Shown here: positions 30,882 through 36,493 of the stretch, piece by piece
Position numbering within the stretch: position 1 is the stretch's first letter
How the letters are laid out: every line of letters begins with the position of its first letter
NCBI GenBank assembly: GCA_029820045.1
Contig: JALGVE010000006.1
Location: 1-36,493 of the forward strand
Direction of reading: 5' to 3'
Source of the DNA: Candidatus Zipacnadia bacterium
GTDB lineage: Bacteria; Armatimonadota; Zipacnadia; Zipacnadales; UBA5352
Length of the DNA: 36,493 nucleotides
Program-made: the position numbers and the translations under genes
The notes under the pieces: model-generated
What the model was told of the DNA's origin: nothing
Seen by the model: only the letters and a program-made list of their open reading frames with translations
Databases searched by the model: none

Positions 30882-33800
30882 TTGAAGTCAAGAACCAGCC
30901 GCATGTCATACTTGATGGCTGCCGCGTGTGCGACCGTACTCCTGATGCTTCTGCTCGTTCCCGCCGCGGGCCAGGACGCCGATGGCGATGGGCTGCCGGA
31001 TATCACCGAGGAGCAGCTCGGTACCGACCCCAACTTCGCCGAGCAGCTTCAGCTCATCGCTGAGGACCCCGTCGGTGAGAGCAAGGACGCAGACAACTAC
31101 GACCCGGGCCTGGACATCACCGCGCTCTACTTCGGTAATGTCGCCGAGGACCGCTACCTCTTCCGGGTAGACTTCCTCGAGAACTACCTCGCCGACAACT
31201 CCGTCTTCATCCTCTACGTGAATGCCGACAACGACCCCAACACCGGCCGCAAGGACGAGGGCGCCATGGGCGGCACCGACTTCATGATCCGCCCCGACGG
31301 TATGTCCATCATTGACGCCGAGGGCGAGTACACCTCCGGCCCGTCCTTCAGCGCGGTGGTTAACGGTGACCTCTACCTCTGCGCGGACCTGCCACTGAAC
31401 CAGGTGGAGGGCAAGAGCGTCTTTCGCGCGCGCCTGCTTTCTGAGTCGAAAGTTCCACACAAGGGCGTGGACAACACCGGCTGGCTGGACATTACCGGCC
31501 AGGGGCAGTCGGACCGAAAGAAGGTGGTCAGGATCGCTGACACGACTGAAAGCGAGAACTTCGACGTGACCTGGGGGCTGGACATCCAGCGCGCCATCCG
31601 CAAGGATGACCGCAACGTGGTCTTCCCCATCCAGGAATGTGAGATGGAGGGCTTCGAGGAGGACCTGTTCACCGAGTACCACATGCCCTCCGCCAAGTTT
31701 ACGGGAGCGCCGGCGCGCGTGACCGCAACGGTTCCCGGCCCGGGCATCTACTACCCTGCCTTCATCGTCTACGATCAGGGTGGTAGTCAGGTCCTCAGCC
31801 TCTCGGTGAACGGTGAACGCAAAGGCATCGCGGTCGCAGGTGAGGACAACAACCGGCAGGCGCTGTTCGTCCTGTCCGACCCGGTGACGCTGGCCGGCGG
31901 CGAGAAGATGACAGTGGAACTGCACAGCGGCAACTTCACGCGGCTTGAGGACCTGTTCCTGCTCGCCGAGAAGCCTGAGATCCGTCCGCTGGTGCGGGAG
32001 ATACAACACGTGCAGGGCGAGGCAGTCTATCCGATTGACGGCAGCGCGGCGTACGGGCGCATAACGTGGGTGACGACCTGGCCGGCTGCCTGCACGCTGG
32101 AGTACGGCCCGACGGCGAACCTTGGCTCGACGCTGGCGGAGGAGACGCCGCTCGCCAACCACCGGCTGATTATCCCTGAGTTGGATGAGGGCGCGACCTA
32201 TCACTTCCGCATCACTACGACTACGCCCGAGGGCGAGACCGTCACCGAGACCGGCAGCTTCAAGGTCCAGCGGCCCAGCGTGGTAGGCAAGATCGAGCGG
32301 GCGGAGGTCAGCCTGACGCTGCGTAACATCCCTGACGCCGGGCTGAGCGGCTGGCCGGTGACCCAGGGCCTGCCCTTCCCTGAGGGGCACCTGGCCGACG
32401 CCCGCAACCTGCGCCTGCTCGACGCCGCCGGCAATGAGGTTCCCTTGCAGGTCACGCCGCTCAGCCGCTGGCCGGACGGCAGCATCCGCTGGGCGCTGCT
32501 CGATTTCCAGGCAGACGCCGGGCGTGGCCGCGAGCCTGAGTACAGCCTTGAGTACGGCACGGCGGTCAGCCGCGCGGCAGTGCCCGAGGCGCTGCGTGTG
32601 ACCGAGTCGGCTGAGGGCCTGTCCATCTCGACCGGACCGATGCGCGTCGAACTGTCGAGGTCACGCGGCCTGATAGGGCGGGTGTTCCTGGACGATCAAC
32701 TGGTCAGCGAGGGGGCCTTCGCCGAGCTGGTCGGCCCGGAGGGTGTGAACTACGACACCCTCAACCCGGTCGAGGAACTCACGGTCGAGCTTCCCGGCCC
32801 GCTGCACACGGTCGTGCATGTGAAGGGCAGCTTCCTGGCCGGCGACGGCTCCAAGCTGTTCGCGTACGAGGCGCGGCTGCACTTCTACGCGGGACAGCGG
32901 TTCGTGCGGGCCTTCTTCACCTTCGGAAATGACCACACGGCGCAGAACTTCACGACCATCGAGAGCCTCTCGCTCCGCCTCCCGCTCGCAGCAGGAGGGA
33001 ACGCCTCCTGTGCCCTCGGTGCGGATGAGGTCGTTGAGGGCAGCGCCGTGGCCACCTGGATGCTCGATCAGGACTTCGACAATCACTACGCGGTCAGCGC
33101 CGGTGATCGCATCCGGTCTGAGGGCGAGCGCGCGGCAGGCTGGGTGGACTTGCAGGGAGACGTGGCGGGGGCGACGGTCTCCGTCCGCAACTTCTGGCAG
33201 CTCTATCCCAAGAGCCTCAGCGCCGACGAGGACGGCATCACGGTCGGCATCTGCCCGTCGTTCCCGGATGACCGCTACGATCAAGAGGAGTTCCGTGACT
33301 TCGAGGACCGCCTGTTCTTCTACCTCATGGACGGGGGATACAAGCTCAAGGCCGGGGTCAGCAAGACGCACGAGCTGCTGATTGAGTTCCGCGGCGTGGG
33401 CGAGTCGCGCCAGGCTGCAGTTGACCGGGCGGCCGCGCTTCAGGCGGCTCCGGTGCTTCTTGCCGCGCCGGAGTGGTACTGCGACGGGAAGGCCTTCGGT
33501 GACATCCTCAAGGCCAGCCCGGAACTCGGCGGCATCTACGCGGACTATGAGAACTCGGCGCGCCGGGCGATGGACGAGTACCTTGGGCGGCGGCGCGACC
33601 TGCGGGAGTACGGGATGCTCAACTTCGGCGACTGGTGGGGCGAGCGCGGGCGCAACTGGGGCAACATCGAGTACGATACCCAGCATGCCTTCTACCTGCA
33701 TGTGCTGCGCAGTGGAGACCTCGACTTCTTCTACCGCGGCCAGGAGGCCGCCCGGCATAACCGCGACGTGGACGCAATCTGGTACAGCAGCGACCCGAAC

Positions 33801-35906
33801 CGCGTCGGCTGCGTCTATGCTCACTGCATCGGGCACACCGGCGACTACTACACGCAGAAGATCAACGATCAGGGCTCCCCGCGCGGCGGTATCACTGTCA
33901 CTCACACTTGGGTTGAGGGCTACCTGGATGACTACCATCTGAACGGTGACCGACGCAGCCTGCAGTGCGCTGAGATGGTGGCCGCTCACTACGATGGCGC
34001 GTACATGAACAACTATGACTTCACGAACTGCCGCGTGCCCGGCTGGCACCTGATCCTGACCATGGCGATGTACCGTGAGACGCTCGACCCGTACTACCTG
34101 AACGCCGCGCATATCATCATGGACCGCGTCAAGGAACGGGAGACCGAGGGCGGCGGCTGGCGCCGTCAGCTTATGCCGGGGCACTGCTACTGCCTTCCCC
34201 GGCACCGGGGCAATGCGGCCTTCATGGTCGGGATTCATCTCTCCGGCATGAAGGACTACTATCAGGCGACCGGCGACCAACAGACGGCCGACATGATCGT
34301 GCGTGGCGCGCACTACGTCATTGACGAGTGCTGGATCCCGGAGAAGCATGGCATGAGGTACACCTCCTGCCCCAAGAGCAGCTCAGGCACCAGCCTCTCG
34401 CTGCTCATCGCCGAGGGCATCGCTTACGGGTACAAGCTCTCCGGCGACAAGGACCTGGGCGACGTCATGCTTGTCGGCACGCAGGCTGCGGTCGCGGGCT
34501 TCGGTGGCATGGGCAAGGGCTTCAGCCAGCAGCTTCGCTGGGCGCCGCACGTGCTCTATCACCTGCACGAGCTGACGGGGAAGGACTTCGGACTGCTGCC
34601 TGGCGTCACGCACACCGTGCTCCTGGAAGAGGATGACGACCGCCCTTTTGAGCTGACTCTGCGGCCGACCAACGGGCCGGCCAGGGCCTCCATCCGGCTC
34701 ACGGCCGCAGATGGCTCGACGCTGGCCGCGCGCCAGCTCTCCGGTGCACGCGCCACGATGGTAGAGGTGCCCGCGGACCAGCGCCGGGGCGTGGACCGCC
34801 TCGAGATGGACATCGCTCGGGGGGCCTGGGACTTGGAGTGCAACCTCGGCGGCGCCATCGTTCGCGCGGAGAAGACGCCGCTGCGCGGCGACCCCTTCCG
34901 ACCGCAGTACTTCTTCACAGTGCCCGGTGGCGAGCGCCGGGTGGCGGTGGGCCTGCGCGCGCTGGGCGAGGAGGAGTATCGGGCGCGCATGCTCGACGGC
35001 GCGGGTAAGGTCGTGGCGGAGCGGACGTTCACCGGCACTGAACGCACCTATCACCTGGTCGAGCGCGCTAACCTGGCCGAACCGCAGACCTGGAGCTTGA
35101 TCGTCGAGGGTGGCCCCTTCGAGGTGACGCTGGAGGGCGTTCCGCCTTTCGTCTCTGCCTGGCCGAGCCATCTGTTCAACCCGGGCCGGCCGGTGGCTGA
35201 CATATCCGTCTCCGGCGACCTGGGCCCCGGCGGCAGCAGCGTCGTAAGCTTCGACGGCAGTGGCTCGTCCGACGCCGACGGCCGTGTCACCCGCTATCTG
35301 TGGCGCTTCCCCGACGGAACCGAGACCCAGGGGCCGCGCGTCAAGCACGATTTCGCCGAGCCTGGCGACTACCAGGTCGAGCTGACCGTCACCGATGACG
35401 AGGGCCTCGCCGACACGGACCGGGTGACCCTCACCGTGCCGCCGCGCTGGGTGCTGGACCTCGACGCTGAGCGCGCGGTGGTGGTTGAGGCCGAGGACTT
35501 CACGGCGCAGGGCGGGGGCGAGGTGAAGGTGGTCGATCGCATCGGCGACGTGGGGGAGATGATAACGATGTGGCACGCAAAGCTCGGCCACTGGCTGGAG
35601 TGGACTGTCAGCGCGCCCACGGAGGGCCGCTACCACGTCATCCTTAAGTACGCGACCAGCAGCGAGAACACCCGCCGCGACTTCATGGTTGACGGCAAGT
35701 ACGCGCATGAGGCGCTCAAGGGATTCCACCTGCCCTCCACCGGCGGCTTCTGCACGCAGCGGAACAACTGGCGCTACTACCGCCTTCAGGAGCCGCAGGG
35801 TCGCGCCATCGCCTTCGACCTGACCGCCGGCGAGCACACCATCAGAATGAGCAACCTTGGGGATGGGTGCGCGCTCGACCGCATCATCCTGGCTCGCGCC
35901 GAGTAA
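30882..35906 (+). CDS. Giant secreted PL26/rhamnogalacturonan-exolyase-like protein
   Basis: About 1674 residues. A signal peptide (LMAAACATVLLMLLLVPAAG) is followed directly by a thrombospondin-3-type calcium motif, DADGDGLPDITEEQLGTDPN. Next come a beta domain (about 80-300), an FN3-like domain and, from about 469, a RIFT-barrel-like segment (AEVSLTLRNIPDAGLSGWPV) resembling the PcRGLX/YetA family. A likely alpha/alpha barrel (about 870-1235) contains MLNFGDWWGERGRNWGNIEY and HTWVEGYLDDYHLNGDRRS. Then a beta region, a PKD domain (about 1438-1520) and a C-terminal CBM6/35-like module (VVVEAEDFTAQGGGEV to the end) follow. PcRGLX (PL26) is a rhamnogalacturonan exolyase; activity here is inferred. 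TTG at 30882 has GAGGTGG suitably placed; ATGs at 30855 and 30903 are alternatives. Confidence 0.8.
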   Translation: MKSRTSRMSYLMAAACATVLLMLLLVPAAGQDADGDGLPDITEEQLGTDPNFAEQLQLIAEDPVGESKDADNYDPGLDITALYFGNVAEDRYLFRVDFLENYLADNSVFILYVNADNDPNTGRKDEGAMGGTDFMIRPDGMSIIDAEGEYTSGPSFSAVVNGDLYLCADLPLNQVEGKSVFRARLLSESKVPHKGVDNTGWLDITGQGQSDRKKVVRIADTTESENFDVTWGLDIQRAIRKDDRNVVFPIQECEMEGFEEDLFTEYHMPSAKFTGAPARVTATVPGPGIYYPAFIVYDQGGSQVLSLSVNGERKGIAVAGEDNNRQALFVLSDPVTLAGGEKMTVELHSGNFTRLEDLFLLAEKPEIRPLVREIQHVQGEAVYPIDGSAAYGRITWVTTWPAACTLEYGPTANLGSTLAEETPLANHRLIIPELDEGATYHFRITTTTPEGETVTETGSFKVQRPSVVGKIERAEVSLTLRNIPDAGLSGWPVTQGLPFPEGHLADARNLRLLDAAGNEVPLQVTPLSRWPDGSIRWALLDFQADAGRGREPEYSLEYGTAVSRAAVPEALRVTESAEGLSISTGPMRVELSRSRGLIGRVFLDDQLVSEGAFAELVGPEGVNYDTLNPVEELTVELPGPLHTVVHVKGSFLAGDGSKLFAYEARLHFYAGQRFVRAFFTFGNDHTAQNFTTIESLSLRLPLAAGGNASCALGADEVVEGSAVATWMLDQDFDNHYAVSAGDRIRSEGERAAGWVDLQGDVAGATVSVRNFWQLYPKSLSADEDGITVGICPSFPDDRYDQEEFRDFEDRLFFYLMDGGYKLKAGVSKTHELLIEFRGVGESRQAAVDRAAALQAAPVLLAAPEWYCDGKAFGDILKASPELGGIYADYENSARRAMDEYLGRRRDLREYGMLNFGDWWGERGRNWGNIEYDTQHAFYLHVLRSGDLDFFYRGQEAARHNRDVDAIWYSSDPNRVGCVYAHCIGHTGDYYTQKINDQGSPRGGITVTHTWVEGYLDDYHLNGDRRSLQCAEMVAAHYDGAYMNNYDFTNCRVPGWHLILTMAMYRETLDPYYLNAAHIIMDRVKERETEGGGWRRQLMPGHCYCLPRHRGNAAFMVGIHLSGMKDYYQATGDQQTADMIVRGAHYVIDECWIPEKHGMRYTSCPKSSSGTSLSLLIAEGIAYGYKLSGDKDLGDVMLVGTQAAVAGFGGMGKGFSQQLRWAPHVLYHLHELTGKDFGLLPGVTHTVLLEEDDDRPFELTLRPTNGPARASIRLTAADGSTLAARQLSGARATMVEVPADQRRGVDRLEMDIARGAWDLECNLGGAIVRAEKTPLRGDPFRPQYFFTVPGGERRVAVGLRALGEEEYRARMLDGAGKVVAERTFTGTERTYHLVERANLAEPQTWSLIVEGGPFEVTLEGVPPFVSAWPSHLFNPGRPVADISVSGDLGPGGSSVVSFDGSGSSDADGRVTRYLWRFPDGTETQGPRVKHDFAEPGDYQVELTVTDDEGLADTDRVTLTVPPRWVLDLDAERAVVVEAEDFTAQGGGEVKVVDRIGDVGEMITMWHAKLGHWLEWTVSAPTEGRYHVILKYATSSENTRRDFMVDGKYAHEALKGFHLPSTGGFCTQRNNWRYYRLQEPQGRAIAFDLTAGEHTIRMSNLGDGCALDRIILARAE

Positions 35907-35908
35907 CC

Positions 35909-36493
35909 ATGACCGGGTATCAGCCGCGCAGCTACCGCCGCATCGTCGCGCCCGACGACCTCGTTTCATTCGAGGTCGCGATAGCTGAGACCGACCTGTT
36001 CATCCTCGCCGCCCGCCGGCTGACGCAACAGGCGCGGGCCGCCATTCGGGAGGCGCGGCGACAGATCGAGTCCCATGCGGCCTTGCACCCGGAGTTCCTC
36101 GAGGCCCGCCAGCCGCTGGCCCCATCGGGCTATCTTCCCACGGTCCCGTTGAGGATGTACGAAGCCGCCGAGCGCGCCGATACCGGGCCGATGGCAGCGG
36201 TGGCGGGCGCCATTGCCGAGCATGTCGCTCGTGCTTTGCACCCCAGCAGTTCCCAGGTGATCGTCGAGAACGGTGGCGACGTGTTCATCATCAGCCATCG
36301 CGAGCGGCTGGTTGCGGTGCGCGCGGGAGCTTCGCCGCTGGATGGCAAGATAGCCCTCGCGGTGCCGGCGGGGGAGATAGCGGTCTGCACCTCTTCCGGC
36401 ACGGTGGGACATTCCGACAGCGCGGGCAGCGCGGATGCGGTGGTCGTGGCGGCCGAGGATGGCGCGCTGGCAGATGCGCTGGCGACCGCGGCT
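35909..36493 (+). CDS. UPF0280 family protein (ApbE-like fold), cut by window end
   Basis: The frame is open for 195 codons and continues past the window. Family marks are FEVAIAETDLFI (21-32), GPMAAVAGAIAEHV (93-106), IVENGGDVFI (118-127) and the C-terminal CTSSGTVGHSDSAGSADAVV (160-179). UPF0280 proteins are distant relatives of ApbE/FMN transferases; their function is not established, though GPMAAVAG and ENGGD lie where ApbE binds flavin nucleotide and metal. It begins two bases after the stop of the giant lyase-like gene, in the same direction, with no clear Shine-Dalgarno, so it may depend on translation from upstream. Confidence 0.85.
   Translation, partial: MTGYQPRSYRRIVAPDDLVSFEVAIAETDLFILAARRLTQQARAAIREARRQIESHAALHPEFLEARQPLAPSGYLPTVPLRMYEAAERADTGPMAAVAGAIAEHVARALHPSSSQVIVENGGDVFIISHRERLVAVRAGASPLDGKIALAVPAGEIAVCTSSGTVGHSDSAGSADAVVVAAEDGALADALATAA

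Noticed and set aside
30906-35969. Three long minus-strand frames (about 494, 562 and 528 codons) opposite the PL26-like gene
   Set aside because: All lie within the 1674-residue gene whose domains are recognisable; their translations are Val/Leu/Ala/Arg-rich shadow sequence without motifs.

Overview
This is a high-GC bacterial chromosome segment carrying 25 protein-coding genes that I can support, plus one doubtful small ORF. I see no tRNA, rRNA, CRISPR array or transposase. The gene mix suggests a terrestrial, Armatimonadota-like or neighbouring lineage. The reasons are RicT next to Mfd and metG, GTG/TTG starts, many large secreted carbohydrate-active proteins, and families such as DUF4091 and the URO-D-like methyltransferases. 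The phylum assignment is inference and only moderately firm.

Region 1 (1-15.9 kb, all on the plus strand) is a housekeeping block. A clear promoter and a structured leader precede rpsF. A terminator-like hairpin separates rpsF from ssb, which is followed by a ROK-family sugar kinase. Next come mfd, ricT and a FmdB-type zinc ribbon, packed with an ATGA overlap and a 1-base gap, then metG. After metG come a membrane-anchored GAF/HD-GYP protein, a secreted transglutaminase-like protein, a three-repeat secreted protein, ddl, an amidohydrolase and a half-size GDT1/UPF0016 transporter.

Region 2 (15.9-27.4 kb, minus strand) is accessory. It holds a 1214-residue secreted glycoside-hydrolase-like protein and a possible operon of an AlkP-superfamily enzyme, an SQD1-like sugar-nucleotide enzyme with an unusual cysteine-rich N-terminal extension, and a thioredoxin. 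A 670-base repeat-rich spacer with four tandem 42-base units follows. Beyond it lie a coupled pair of secreted proteins (carbohydrate-binding/FN3 and DUF4091) and a cupin.

Region 3 (27.5 kb to the end, plus strand) holds a URO-D-family protein overlapping a GT-C-like membrane protein, a nucleoside hydrolase, a giant PL26/rhamnogalacturonan-exolyase-like secreted protein with TSP3, PKD and carbohydrate-binding modules, and a UPF0280 gene cut by the window end. Regions 2 and 3 together look like a plant or microbial polysaccharide-use zone mixed with cell-surface glycan or lipid genes.

Short GC-rich palindromes recur in the spacers. Most carry a GTAGG or GTACGG edge with a pyrimidine-rich TTCA/TTCC-type loop, and a second family begins with ATGAGACGGCATA. 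The best candidates for something undescribed are the SQD1-like fusion and its operon, the rpsF leader with its Shine-Dalgarno in a hairpin loop, the palindrome families (one copy is flanked by a duplication of the fmdB 3' end), and the large secreted hydrolase-like proteins.
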